In this document: in pieces, positions 9,561 through 22,500 of the stretch | Layout of the letters: each line of letters starts with the position of its first letter | Position numbering within the stretch: position 1 is the stretch's first letter | Assembly (NCBI GenBank): GCA_004802705.1 | Contig: SGPL01000456.1 | Location: 1 to 26,496 of the forward strand | Length of the DNA: 26,496 nt | Source: Bondarzewia mesenterica | Lineage: Eukaryota; Basidiomycota; Agaricomycetes; Russulales; Bondarzewiaceae | Direction of reading: 5' to 3' | Translations under genes and position numbers: made by a program | The notes under the pieces: model-generated | Told to the model about the DNA's origin: nothing | The model's database searches: none | The model's input: the letters and a program-made list of their open reading frames with translations, nothing else

Positions 9561-11254
9561 TCAGTGAACCCCAGCAACGACAGCCTTCAGCCGCTGTTTG
9601 AGCCCTCGGCTCTCATCCGTCAAGTCTTCAGCAGAGTGAGAAGACGCTGCATCGTCACGGTTGACCGACGGCGCACTGTCATTTTGCTTTGGTGTGGTTG
9701 ACGGCTCATATGGGATAATGTCATCGTCATCCGCTACAATACCAGTTTCGCCAGGACCAACGTTCTCGACGAGTTCTGTGAGAACTGCAATGCGCGTCCA
9801 TCGTCTAAAGCGCGTATACTGTAGATGGCATGAGACAAGATAACACAGGTCTTCATGTCCCAGGAAAATGACTACCCACCTTCCCCATGCCGCCTTTACC
9901 GCTCCGACCTTCCCACTTGTTATCACCATAGACCCACCCATCTCCATCAGTGTCCGCGTTGTTCGCCTCCGCTTGCTCTCCATTTTCACCCTCTGCATGA
10001 TCATCATTTGCCTTTGGGGAAACCGGGAAGGAATTGCGCGATGCAGAACCTGGTCCAGGAGTTGGCCCAGACCCCGAAGCCGACGCTGACGCCTCCATCA
10101 TTTTCCCCGCAGCCCTGAACAATCGCCCTGAAGATGAATTCCCAGTCGACTCCTCCTTTGGCACGGGGAGCGGTCGCTCAACTCTACTCGATCCCTCTCC
10201 TTCCTTCCTCACGACCACCTTCCACTCGCTCTCATCCCATCCCCACATCGCCACTCGCTTAACTCGGCCACCCTTCCCATCCGAAAGGTACGCAATTGTT
10301 GGATTCGGCAGAGTAAATGCGCTTGGAGGCGGGACGGGCTGCTGAGACGCGGAACACCAAGATGGTCGCTCGCCCGGCAGAAGTGCAGCAGTCCAATCGA
10401 GGCCCATCCACCATCGCTGGTTCTCGTATATCGTGAAGAGGAACCGGACCGTGTTTAAAACGTTCGGTTGGGGTTTTGTGGAAGCCTGTAGAGAGAGAGG
10501 CTGCGCAGGCAGCGGCAGACCAGAGAGAAACGACCATAGTCGATAGATAGACCACCTGATCCAGGCGCTGCTCCAGAGGTTTGCGCGAATAAGAGCTGCC
10601 CAGGGTGCGCGCCACGAGAGCAAGAGTGTTCCGGCGATGCCGATAATTATGCTCAGTCGAACAAAATATGTGAGGACGAGGTAGGGCACATATAAAAATG
10701 CAAATACACGGAGGAGGATAGCTAGAGGTGTCAGTGGAAGAGACGGTACAATAGGCAATAACGTGAAGACAGTGGAAAAGTCAGATATGACAAGCTGGAG
10801 GCTGCCCTCAGTGACGGGTGGTAAGGCCGCTGGTACTGGCGGTCGAGATTTCCACCGACTGAAGGCGACGGTCGCCAGAATTGCGACAGGCAAAAGATAC
10901 CTGTGCACGCAGGGCATGTGATTCGAATTTATTAAATTATACAGAAGTCACTGCTCACCTGAGCACAAATCCTGAGAAGAGGCAGACACCCCACCATACA
11001 GCGATCGCAAGCCAGCTTTCCTCCCAAGAAGACTTCCAGCTAAGAACTTCCACGGCTCGTCGAAAGAGAGATGCAGATGGCGCGAGACCGACGAGTAAGG
11101 TAGTCAATGGTGATGGCACTGTATTTACGAACTCGAGTAGAGTGGGAACACCGGCAAGGGCAGTAGTAGGTGTTGGAGACTGCGCCGGAAGTTGGGGCTG
11201 TGGTTGAGACTGCGGGGAAGGATGGGAGGATGCTCGTCTGTGCAAAGAGGTCAT
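9561..11254 (-). CDS. Pex24/Pex30-family dysferlin-domain membrane protein
   Basis: Fungal Pex23/24/28-32-type proteins sit in the ER or peroxisomal membrane and control peroxisome number and contact sites. Model: exons 11254-10959, 10900-9880 and 9818-9561, 524 residues. The N-terminus is Pro/Gln/Ser-rich. Hydrophobic segments lie at about 75-110 (WLAIAVWWGVCLFSGFV and following) and about 155-195 (FAFLYVPYLVLTYFV and following), fitting a reticulon-like membrane hairpin. DysF-N is at about 251-290 (FTIYENQRWWMGLDW, then LLPGERPSWC). DysF-C is at about 418-450 (GWVYGDNKWEG, then RFRRWTR across the 9879-9819 intron). Between them lies a Ser/Gly/Glu-rich linker, and the acidic tail ends in KAVVAGVH. 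The Trp-rich signatures are intact. It is divergent from GPI18. Which member of the peroxin family it corresponds to is not decided here; a TECPR-like role is less likely given the membrane segments. Confidence 0.9.
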
Positions 11255-11572
11255 GTTAGATATGTATTCGACTGCTGAAGTACCGCAGGCAGTCGATGGG
11301 CATGAAAGCGGAGGGGGTGAGCGTGGTTGTGGTCGCTAAATGTGGAGGTCGAGAGCAAAGTGTCAGACGACCAGCAAAAGGCCTCCGAGCACGCTCATTG
11401 AGCGCTCGTCAGCAACTATACATCACGAGCCTCCGAGGTCCACTTTGGTCTCAGTCCGCTCCTGATTCCAAACGACGATCAGACAAGTTGCATTCCATCG
11501 TCAGGTGAGTGTGGTGATAAGTCTTCATGAGAGTAATTTGTGAACAAGAATGCATATGCCATAGGAACCCGC
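11255..11572. promoter_or_regulatory. Short divergent promoter between the dysferlin-domain gene and GPI18
   Basis: About 318 bases separate the two opposed start codons, so the genes probably share promoter elements. I see no convincing TATA box and no motif I would name. The open frame at 11296-11508 has no recognisable content. Confidence 0.5.
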
Positions 11573-12966
11573 ATGGAGCGATGGTTTTCAGCGGCAAACC
11601 CTCAGAATCATCTGCGCCTGCTCACCTTGTGCGCCATCGCAAGCCGGGCAGTAACTGTATCGCTGCTTTGGCTTAGTTCGTCGCAACTCCCCCTGTTTGA
11701 TTCCTCCTCAAAAGCAATTCTAGACGACCCCATTTCACCATTGACGTCTTCCTTGCTTCGCTGGGACGCTTTTCATTTCGCGCAAATAGCAAAGGAGGGC
11801 TATGTCTATGAACAACAATGGGCATTCTTACCCGGTACACCGGTAGTGATGAATTTAACAGCCCGATTGCTGAAGCTTCTGAGAAAATCAGAGGGTCCCC
11901 CAGGCTGGATTGACATCCTCCAAGGAGGCGGGCTGGCTGCTCTTGTCTGTGACAGCACTCTTACTCTCTATCGTCTCTCCCTCCTCCACCTCCAATCTCC
12001 ATCTCTTGCTCTGATAGCTTCTCTGTTGTCTCTCCTGCCAAGTAGCCCAGCGATCTTACATTTCGCAGGCTATAGTGAACCGTTCTTCACTTTTCTATCC
12101 TACAAAGGTGTGTAATATCACAACTAGGGACTTTTGAGCAAGCTGCCTAACTTAGGGACGAATCATTGAAAGGTATGCTCTCATGTGCGAGGCAGCAGTG
12201 GTTCAGTGCAGCCTGCTACTTCATGCTTGCTAGTATCTTCCGTTCTAACGGCATCCTCCTCGGTGGATTCCTCCTCTATGGACTTATCGTGCAATCCTTT
12301 CTCCGCGGCAAGATCGTGCGTCTTGTTTTTTTTTTCTCTGATGCCTTCATGTCCTCATAAGAATTCCATCGTAGCCTTCATTTACAAGTGCATTATATGC
12401 GACACTTTTAACAGCCTTCACGTTTTGCGCCCTTCATCTTCCACCAATATACCGCATACTATATTTTCTGCAATCCTTGCGAACCGAATGTGATCCCGCC
12501 CTCTTGGTGTACTAAGAAAATTCCCTCTATATATACCCATGTCCAGTCACACTATTGGAACGTCGGTTTTCTCCGCTACTGGACTATCTCCCAATCCCCC
12601 AATATCCTGCTCGCCTCTCCTGTCCTCGCCCTTCTTTTCACTTTCAGCATCACGCACCTCATCAACGCCGTCCCTCCCCTCTTTCATGCCTCCAAGCTAG
12701 GCGTGATCGTTCCTTCGTCGCCGTTCTTCACTGAATCGCTCATCCCGCATGCTATACACGCCATCGTCCTTTCAAGCGCCCTCCTTTTCGCCTCGCACAC
12801 TCAGATAGCGCTTCGGCTTGCTGCGTCCATGCCGATCACGTACTGGGCTGCCGCGTGGCTCATTACTGAGCGGCCTTGGTGGGGGCGTATGTGGATCGCG
12901 TGGAGTGTTGTCTGGGGCGCTGCTATTTCTGTAGTATTGTGGGCAGTATTCCTTCCACCTGCCTGA
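11573..12966 (+). CDS. GPI18: GPI mannosyltransferase 2 (Gpi18 / PIG-V)
   Basis: Gpi18/PIG-V is a polytopic ER membrane enzyme that adds the second mannose to the GPI-anchor precursor, using dolichol-phosphate mannose at the luminal face. Exons: 11573-12107, 12173-12315, and a last exon ending at 12966. Family motifs: RWDAFHF at residues 63-69, YEQQWAFLPGTP at about 79-90, AGYSEPFFTF, FRSNGILLGGF, PFIFHQYTAYYIFC, and WNVGFLRYWT. Many hydrophobic segments follow, and the protein ends in AVFLPPA. The start is the ATG at 11573; the upstream extension begins only with GTG. The last exon is ambiguous. Acceptor 12374 keeps the conserved-looking ALYATLLTAFTF but needs one base fewer in the T run 12423-12426 (422 residues). 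Acceptor 12414 is in frame without change but gives a 99-nt intron, longer than any other here, and drops that membrane segment. It may therefore be a sequence error, a real frameshift, or an unusual splice. Confidence 0.92.
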
Positions 12967-13574
12967 AAGGCTTTTTCAGCCTTCGAAGGCCGTGATTTTG
13001 AAAAATCTGCCTTTCGACCAAAATCATGCCTTGCGCAGATTTTTCTGAGCTTGTCCTGCTCGCCATTTCTCGGCACTGCGTCCGTTCGTTAGATACGGAG
13101 CGAGCCATTTCCCTCGCCTTCTCTCCTCCCACATTTACCGGTTTGATACAGCGAATTACTAGTATTACCCCCACTCTGCCTCTCGTGACCAGTATTTCAG
13201 GTCAGGACGGTGCAGTTCTTCTGCTCAATTCCTTTGCTGTCTCCTTACACAATCCGTGCTATGCACAAGAACTGAGTCATTGGCATGTCGTCAAAAGTAC
13301 ATGAAATCAACCATTAGTACATCATGTCACGGAGAGGCTTAGTAGAATGAAAAGCAGGGATAGTTTGGATGGAAATGAGAACTTGAAAAAGAATCACATC
13401 AATAGAAGTTGTTCGGGTATGTCGTTACATTGATCGTATCTCGTCTTGCAACGATAGCGAAGTGGTCAATCCTGCAGAACTAGGTCAAAAGAAAAACACA
13501 TTAAGCAAAGGTTCGTAGCCCATTGTCACGGTCAACCGAGTGCCAACGAAAGGAAATAAACTCCAGAAAGCGAC
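12967..13574. other. Convergent intergenic region with nested inverted repeats
   Basis: Holds the 3' flanks of GPI18 (+) and the DUF3712 gene (-). Immediately after the GPI18 stop there is a cluster of inverted repeats (12964-13045). The remainder, including the open frame 13026-13304, shows no domain or exon-like continuation. Confidence 0.55.
12993..13045. repeat. Overlapping inverted repeats in the GPI18 3' flank
   Basis: GAAAAATCTGC (13000-13010) is exactly complementary to GCAGATTTTTC (13035-13045), and TGATTTTG (12993-13000) to CAAAATCA (13019-13026). A shorter pair, CTGAAA/TTTCAG, lies just upstream. The arms overlap, so two mutually exclusive hairpins are possible, probably in the GPI18 3' UTR. 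Confidence 0.5.
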
Positions 13575-16500
13575 TCATGGAGGGGATGGCTGAAAAATCA
13601 TGAGGATGAAAACCCCTTTACGAGAAAGCTACAAATGACCTACCGATGGCGAGGTATCTCCTCCCGAAGACGAAGAAGGCGCAGCTGACCTCGTGCTACT
13701 GGTGGATAGCGTTGCTTCCGCCGACAATCCTTGGCTGGGCTTGGAGGAATCAAGGCTGCTCACAGGATTCAGTTGCGATGAGGATGGTAGTCTATTCGCC
13801 AACGATGCAGTCACTGACGCAGCAGCACTCAGTATGGATGACGAGTTGATCGCTGGTGAAGCACTCGACGTGATGCTGGCCAGCTTGGACGCGCTCATCG
13901 ACTGCACCTTCTCTTTCATCCCCAATATACTCAGAGAAAGTTGATAAGTGGTCGGTACGCCTGATTGCGTAAGATGCAACCACGGCATCTGGTACCCGCC
14001 ACTGCCAATGCTTTTGACCAAATCATTAGGACTGAACACATGCTACTGTCTGTGAACTACTCACCGGACGGTCGTGACGGCGAAAACGTCGAGCTCGCCC
14101 AAAGGAATGATACCAAGTGATGCCAGAGCACCCTGGGTGAGTAAGACGTTTCCAAAGGTACCGCTGTTGGCAGTGCCCTTGGCGGGGATTGTGAAGCTCT
14201 GAAAAGCCTCCTCAAAGTGCGCGTAAATCTGTCCATCAACGCCCGAGTCGACTTGAGAGAATTCGATCGTCAACTCTGTGTCTAACGGGTTGGAAATCTA
14301 AACAGCATGGTCAATTATCTTGAAGAACTCCTGATTATGTCGACATAACTTACATCAAAATTTACACTGATCAGGTTTGTGACCAAGGAGTCGAGGGTTA
14401 TGAATGCATTGATATGTGTAATGATCGGGGGCACGTTCAAACCTATAATGCAAGTTAGGGTGGTATTGTGGATATGATGTGCAGGAGCCATCTTACTGAC
14501 CTTGCAGACTGGTGGACAGGTGAATGCCTTCTAGACCAGGCTGTAGTGACACAAAGGGCGAACTACCTGAATCACCTCGGATCTCGAGAGGTAGCTCATC
14601 ACTACTTTGCAGGAAGCGATTGATGAAGCTCTGCACATGTGTTCAGCATCACCGAAGGCATTAAGATTCAAAGGACGAACCTGAGCCGTCGTGTCATTCG
14701 CATCAGCCGGGGCATAGCGGAACTCGGTTGCAACGTTGTTCTCTCCTGGTACAAGATTAAACGTCTAAAGAAGGTTGTCAACATTAGCATGAAGCTTTCT
14801 GAGTGAGCCGGACTGACGTCGATCGCCGCGCGGCCCAACATTACACCCTGATAGTAAACAGGCAGAGATACATCTGTGGTCTGCAAGGAGATATTGGATG
14901 GATTTTCCAGCTTGGTCGTCAACGGAGTTTTGATGTACTCGCTGCCATCTGCTCCACCGCTGCCCGTAATTGAGACGTTGCTGAGGGAGGTCGTTCCGCC
15001 GAACGCGTTGATGCCTGCGTATTATGCGATCATTGCAGCAGTCCGTGCAGAGTCGGTCGACAAATGTACATACCAGCTAAGCTTGAAGAAACATTGAATA
15101 AAATCCCAACGATGGGGATATCACCAATACTAGTGCGGCCCACAATATCAGCGGATCCCTTCATCTCGAATTCAATGTTCTGAGTATCCGTGACTGCACC
15201 GAAAAACGCCCCAAATGCGCCATCATTCAGGGAGCGAAGGGTCTGGTTCTGGAACGCGATGACTATGTCAGTCAAACTCCCGCCTCCCGTGGGTGCATTC
15301 GGCAGTCTCAACTAAAGACATTTCAGTATGTGCATGAACGGAAGGATAAACAGTGAGTACATCAGCGATGTCAACTCCGCTTGTGCTCAGGGTTATGTCT
15401 TCAGCAGCTTGAACAACCTCAAGAGAGAAGCCGAAAGGATTTTTGTACTTGGCAAGAGTATGCTTTGAACTCGCGAGCGGTGCGAAGGCTTCACTTTGTT
15501 CAATCATTACTATCTCCAAATCCGACAACGAGATGGATTGGATAATCTAGTGAGGCTGTCAGTGAAGCTCGAGGAGAATAAATTCAAGACCAACGTTGAA
15601 TACTTGGCCAGGAAGAATGACTTGCAGCGTAAGGGTCTTAAATGCTGAACTCAACCAGCCCACAGGAGAGCTCGAGCCAGATGGTTGTACAGAGTTTCCT
15701 TGAACACTAAGCGTTTGGTTTTCGCCTGCAAGGAACCCAGAAAACAATTTTCCAATGGTGTTGAGGTTATCGTCGCTCTGAGGTATAATTCGTCCGGACA
15801 AGTGTTCTCTCATCTGTGCTTCCGGGGCCAAGAATAGATTACTTCCCGACAACGCTTGACATGAAACGTTAGTGGGGGACAAAAACGAATGCGCAAAAGA
15901 CGAACTTACGCCCAACTAGAACATTCTCATAGAATGCCTGGAATCCGACAGTACCTAGATCGATTCCAAGTTCTAAAAATAATTGGCTTCAGCGCAACGA
16001 AAACGCTCAAATAAGCAAAAGCTACTTACGAGCTGCGGAAGGAATGAGTGAATCGGTTTCAATGTGTATTCCTCCGTCAAGGTCATCCGACGGAAGCTGG
16101 AAGTTGCTGATCGTGACTCCTGGTAGGTTGTTGAATGCTTTGAACGAGATATTTTTGCTCAATGAAACACCATCGAAGTCTGTTCCGAGAGCCGTGACTC
16201 GAAGCTTGGATGTAGAGATAGTCCAGTCGAAGTTAGGGTTGTGCAAAAGGAATGTAGCGAACAATGTGAATCTGGAACAATTCGTAGTGAGTATCAACCA
16301 TTTCAATTCGACTTTCTACACTCACTGATCCTGATCGGTGATCGTCAGTCGCGCATTTGTCTGGTAGTCAGGAACACCAGTATCTGCGGCGGCGCACACT
16401 GAACAGCCAGCCACAAAATGAAGATTGCTCAGGTCGACAGCATGAAATGAAGACATACCTGGAGGCAGGGCGATTTGAGCGATATTGTTTCCGTTCCAAT

Positions 16501-19500
16501 TGACACTGATTAATCCATTTTTTGAGAACAAGATCGTTCTCACGACACATAATGTACATACGTTACCGGCTCGGTGAAAGTGATCTCGGCATCCAGTGGG
16601 CCAGTCCCCGTCAGCGCACCACGAAGGGATAAATCGAACCCATCGTCAGAGATATTCCTGAAGACGTGTGAGACACGGAGGTGACGAAGTAAGAAAAAAA
16701 ATTGCAAACGTTATGTTAGCCTCACTGAAACTCAACGAGGCCCCACTGACAAGATCTTGTACAATGGGAGGTGCCACAGCACCGATCAGATACAATGCAG
16801 TTTCGTCTGTCTGTAGATAAAACCTTGTAAAAATGGCCCAACCCGATAACCTATGTGACGTACGATAGCTGAAACGTTAAATTGCTTGAAAGCTAAATCG
16901 GTAGAATCTGTCGCTTCATAAGCATCGACAATAGCGCATCGTAAGGCCTCTTGTACTCACAATCGTCGATTTTCACTCCGCTGTCAACGTTCAAGGTGAC
17001 CTGGAGGTCTTTCAGTGCGCCAAGTATAGCGCCATTAGCGTCAAATTGTTTTCCGCTGTGTATATCGAGATACGAATGAGCAGCTGAAGGCAGACGACAT
17101 GTCGTGCACTTACCTGACACAAGTAGGTTGACTGGCGTCCATGGAGGTGTTAATCTTGTCAAATTGTATCATGAAATAGTTCAATGCATTCTATGTTTAT
17201 GTTTCATACCGGAGGATGGAATTCCGGATCCTTTAACACGAGGGCAAACAGATCCGTCAATGGGCCTAGGTCGACATGATTGTTCTGAGCGCCAGCAAGC
17301 AAGAGCTCGATGATCGTCCCAGGGTCTGTGTTGAACTTAAACGGAAGTTCGGGTGAAGTGATAGTAGAGTGTCCGTCTGCATGTATGGGTGATGATGACC
17401 GGTCAACATGATCAATTTCACCGAGCGTCAGATTTTGGAATGTCACCGTGGCCGTGACCTCCAGTAGATTAATGCTTGCAGTGAAGGGGTTGTCCAATGA
17501 GAACGATGTCGTTGCTACTCCTGTTTGGACAATATCCGTGGGGAAGATAAGGGACGCGGTAGTGATCAAGTTCTGGTGCAAGGCTGGAATTTGTACAGGC
17601 TCGAGATGAATCTCGGAGATTGCTAGCTTCAACGAATCGATAGGGGTGCCATCCTGTGAGCCTTGAATAACCGTATCGGACTGGACGCCCTGTAAGTAGT
17701 TCTCAAGAAGTGTCTGGCCCACGGAAATGGCATCGCCCTGTGGCGAAAAATGAACATCTGTAAAGAAAAGTGAAGGCCAGAGCGAACGCTTTCTCGAAAA
17801 AAAAAATACCTATAGCATAAGTTTCATTTCCAGGAACGATTTCGAGGTTGCTCTATCAAATTTATAAGCGCCTCTGTTGAGTAAACAATTCGAGAAACTC
17901 ACAATATCTGCAGTCCCGATTTCTTGATTTCTGGCACGAAGACGTTATCACAGATCTCATTTGATTGTTTTCACTAACTCACTGGAATAACAGGCCAAAG
18001 GCAACGTCTCCAGCACCTGAAAGAAGTTTGAGCGATAGTTACTAAGAAGCTTGCGCTATTTCCAAACTTGCCTAGAGTTACATTGCTATACAGAGTGCGT
18101 CAAGCGACTCATCAAGGTCGAAGGTGGAGCATACATACCTCGGGTTGAACAATGAAGTGTTGACTTTGATCAGAAGGAAATCTGAATAACCGTGATACAC
18201 GTCAAGCATCGTTACAAGTGGAGGCTTGGAGTTCAATCCCTGCAATCCAGCGATCGAAGTGCCGACTGAGAATTCAATGTCAGTCAGCGACAACAAGCCA
18301 ACGGCAGTGGCCGCATCAGTGTTCGCCGCGCCAGAGAGCTGCATCGTCTGGTTCTCCGACACCTCCGTAGATGCCAAAAACTGCTGAAAAACGCCTTGCT
18401 GACCGTCAAACACGGCAAAGGGAACGTCCGAGAAAGTCAAATGAATCACTCTGGCTTCAACATCGGTTGTACTAGGAACTTTGGGAATGATGAGCCCCGC
18501 GAAGGACGGCCCGCCGGTGCCGATGGTTATGTTTTGCTCCAGAGCTGTGATGTCTATGGGGAAATCAAACGGCAAGCTGAATGAGGCTGTCGCGTCGTTG
18601 CTGCTTGTTAATGGGTCATATGCTGTGTCAGTCGAAAATTGGAGATTCAACTCGTTCAGGCTGATTGATTTGATGATGTTCAGTTTCCCTTGGTTCGGCA
18701 GGGATGTAGTGATCATGAGACTCTTGATCGCATCGTTCAGCCACGAGACCTGAACCCTAATTGTGAGTGTATGAATGTTTCTGTGGGATGGGAACATACG
18801 TCGCTGGGTCCTGCGTTGTTGCCATGGACCACAACTTCGCTGTCTTCGCCGTGAATGAAGTTGTTGAACACCGTTGAAACATCATGAAGTCCGGTGGCGG
18901 AGCTTTGAGGAATCAGTTGACCAACCAAGCTAAGAGGAACGGAGGTCTCCGGACTGAGAGTCAAGCTACCATTAGACTCAGCCGGACCAAGATTTGTGCT
19001 TTCAAAGTAGTTTTGAAATCCGATGGAGCTCAATTGAATTCCGACTTGCGAGGGCTAAGGGCAATTGTCAGGATGTTAACGTGAAAGAGAGCTGAGTGAT
19101 ATACGTTTGTTACGGTTGTGTCAAGCGTGAGATGAATGCCGCCAGCAGGATCGTTGGTGGGCAGATCAAATGAGTTGATCTTCACTCCGTTCTTCAGACC
19201 ATTCATGCCCTTCAAAGTAACTTTCTTAGAAGGAAGCGATATGCCGGAGACCTCAATGCCTTTCATCAAGATCAACTTCAGCTTAATCCAGGTTAGGCAG
19301 AGTACGAGATGTTACTTACCAAGTGCAGATACTGACGCCAGTACGGTCACTAGAATTCAGAATGATATTCAGAAAAGCAGAAGTCGCGCATACCGGTGAG
19401 GTTTTCTCCAGAGATTTCCCAATCGAAAGAATCCTCCGTGAGCAAGACCTGTAGACGTCTCGAACATGACTCATTACATTAAAATATTCATAGAAAACGC

Positions 19501-22500
19501 ATACCCTCGTGAAGTCCGTCAAGTGATCAACATCAGCAACGTTGAACGTAGAATCGATGGTAAACTGAGCACCGACACCTCCTGTGACATTGACGTCGGG
19601 CATCTTGATAGATCCAAGCGCCTGCCCGGACCAGGAGATGGTCAATCCCGAACCGAACGAAATTAAGGCATCAACTGCGGTATAATTTAGCATGGCAGCG
19701 ACAATATTCAGTCAGTGGCTTACATGGCCCAGCTTGAGTGATAGAACCAGTGAGCTTGGTGCCTAGACAGGGAGGTCACTCGATGAGACACAGATTCTGG
19801 GTTGCGCATGCCTACTCACCAAACGAATCTTGTTGGGGGTCCGTGATCAGTACGTTTCCAATCCTGAATTGTCAGACAAAATTAGTATGGGTGTAAACGA
19901 TGATAACATTCGAGCCTTACCCGAGCGCCGAGCCGCCGACGATATTCTGCACGATGGGTTGTGCCAGGATAGGCAGCAGGAAATTCAAGCTGTTGTCCGT
20001 CTTCGTTGACACATTATTCTGGGTGTATTGCAGAGTCGTCTGGTAATCGCCTACGTGCATGTGCACATTAGGTCAATTATTAACACAACAGAATCATGCA
20101 TAAATACCAATAGTGATACTGGCGGTAAGCTCCACGTCCGAGCGCAGTTGCTTGAAAGCCTCGTCAACGAAGTCGGGTAAATCGAAGCCCCTGAAACGCT
20201 CTCGTCAGCTTCGCCACCGTTTGAAATATCTCTGAGGTCACAAACGAGTAGATGTTATCACGACGACGATTCCAAGACCTCTTATCATTTCCATCCAGGT
20301 AGTGATAGCCACCAAGAGCTACAATTCCATCCAGCTGCGCGGTGTCCAATCCGGCTTCAGCAGCCAGGATCCTCGTCACGGTGAACAACGACTGCGGATC
20401 CATATTCAGATCAAAATCCAAGTTTGGCGAGCCGGTAGTTGACTTTGAAGCAGACGTGAAGTTGGTGTTCGTCTGGATCGTGCCCAATCGGATACCGTGC
20501 ATGGATACGGTCGAGTTGATATGCGTAATATCCAGTCCGGCTGTGAATGGATTGGCGAGATTCACAGTGACATAAGATATGTTGTTTTCGTGACCAGTTG
20601 TGACCAAAACTGAATGTGGTGCATCAGGCGTCGTCTCTTGAGCTTAATAGACAGGTCATGTCAAACCTTCAAGCGAAGCTGAATCGAGTAGCTTCGTGCC
20701 CAAAGCCGGCAGCGTGGCCTCAAGCTTGAGAGTTTCAAAAGCTTGAAGTAGAGACGTAACATTTGTACTTCCGCCGTAGCCCGTGATCTGAATATCCACA
20801 TCTGAGATAAGGTCAAAACGTGCTATCCCCGATTGCGAGTGCGGTTGACGATTACCTTGCCCTCCTACGAAGTTGTTCAACGTCTGCTGACCTTCTGGAC
20901 TGTTGTTGGGCTAGCAAAGAAAATATTAGTCGATCTAGAGAATTATTGATGAGGTCCGACTCACCGCAAAGCTACCCTGAGCTCGAAGCGAATTATTGCC
21001 CATAGCCAGGGTCAGATTGGGCAGTAGAGTTGTTCCCAAAAGACCACTTCCTTTGGATAATTGCAGAACTGAAAGAAAATTGAGCTCGAATTTCCCAACC
21101 TCTTGACAACAATTACTGACTCAGGTCCCCGGTATCGAGCACCAGATTTGATGGGTTGAAGATCGACACTGCAGAGGAATTATCAACACAAAGGCACCAC
21201 ATCTCAAAGGCGAACTCACCATTAATACCGAGATTCAGCCCATCGGACGTTCCTCCAAGCACATCGACTTCCTCGATACGGACCATATTTTTCAAACCCT
21301 GTAAACCGTTCAAACCAGACGAAACATTAAACTTGATGGGATCCAACGTGATTTCCCCAATGCTCATGTTCGCCACTGCACGAGCGTGTCCTTCGAGCCG
21401 GAAATTAGAGCGGAAAAGATCTGTCAAGTCGGCATCTGACGAGGTGCAAGAGAGTTGGGGACCGAACAGAAAAACAAACGGCTGAGAAGTTCGTACTGAA
21501 TTGTGAGAAATAAGGGTGGTTAGGATCAGGGACTTGGAAAGCCGTGTCTTGGATTGTGATGTTGATAGTACCCTGGGTATTCGTGGAATTGATGACACGA
21601 ATCTCAGAGGTGGACATTCCAAGAGGCTGTCGTCGGGTAGAAATGGTATCATTTTTTTTAATCGCTAGTAGGACTTGAACGTACCGTGGAAAGGCCAGCG
21701 GCAACGCTGCCATTCTTCGTAATATTGAAAGTGTTTTCTATCTGCCCGATCGAAAGACCAAACCCGAAGGGTAGCTCTACAAAAGCAAAAGTGAGCGAAT
21801 GGCGTCCCTCTACGGAAATGCGGTAGAACAAACCCATAGCGGCCCGCACTGTCCGAGAGTTAGCTACTGGCGCCCAAGGCTGAACCTCGGAGAATGCAAG
21901 AGCTATATCCTCGATGTCGATCGACTGAATAGGATTGATCGGATTTGGAGACTTTAACGGCACCATGAGCTTCAACGCCTGGAGACCTTCGCTCAGCCAA
22001 GAAATAGACATGTTGTCGTTCTGTAGCGTTGATTGACCGGCAGCAACGACGGGGGATGACTCGCTGTTGATGTACTGCGTGAACAGCCGCGAGACGACGG
22101 CCAGCTCGGAGTCGGAACCGTTGTGCGGGACGAGTCGACCGCGGAGGGTGATGTCGTTTGGACCAGGTTTCTGAAGGCGCGAGCATTAGTTTGCGCCCAT
22201 AGCAGGACCCATGTTAGCTCACAATGTTCGTGTCAGTTCCTTCCCCTGCACCCAGGAACACATCTTCATACAAAAGATTAAACACGACCGTTCCAAGGCT
22301 TAGTTGGAAGGGACTGCACCGAATGTCAGTTAGATCTTTTCCGCGGGAGACAATTTGGACAGTACCTAGGATTATTCAATTCGGTAACAGCGATGAAGTT
22401 GATTCCACCCTCAGGACTATCGCCGGGAAGCTGAAAATCTTTCAGGAAAACATTCCCGTCGAAGTTGTTGATGCCTGAGAAACGGGAATACGGATGAGGA

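Noticed and set aside
14011..14064. A 33-nt intron (14064-14032) near the end of the DUF3712 gene
   Set aside because: A CAG at 14032 is in phase, but 33 nt is too short for this gene. The CTAAT branch-like site and AAAG acceptor at 14011 give a normal 54-nt intron, also in phase.
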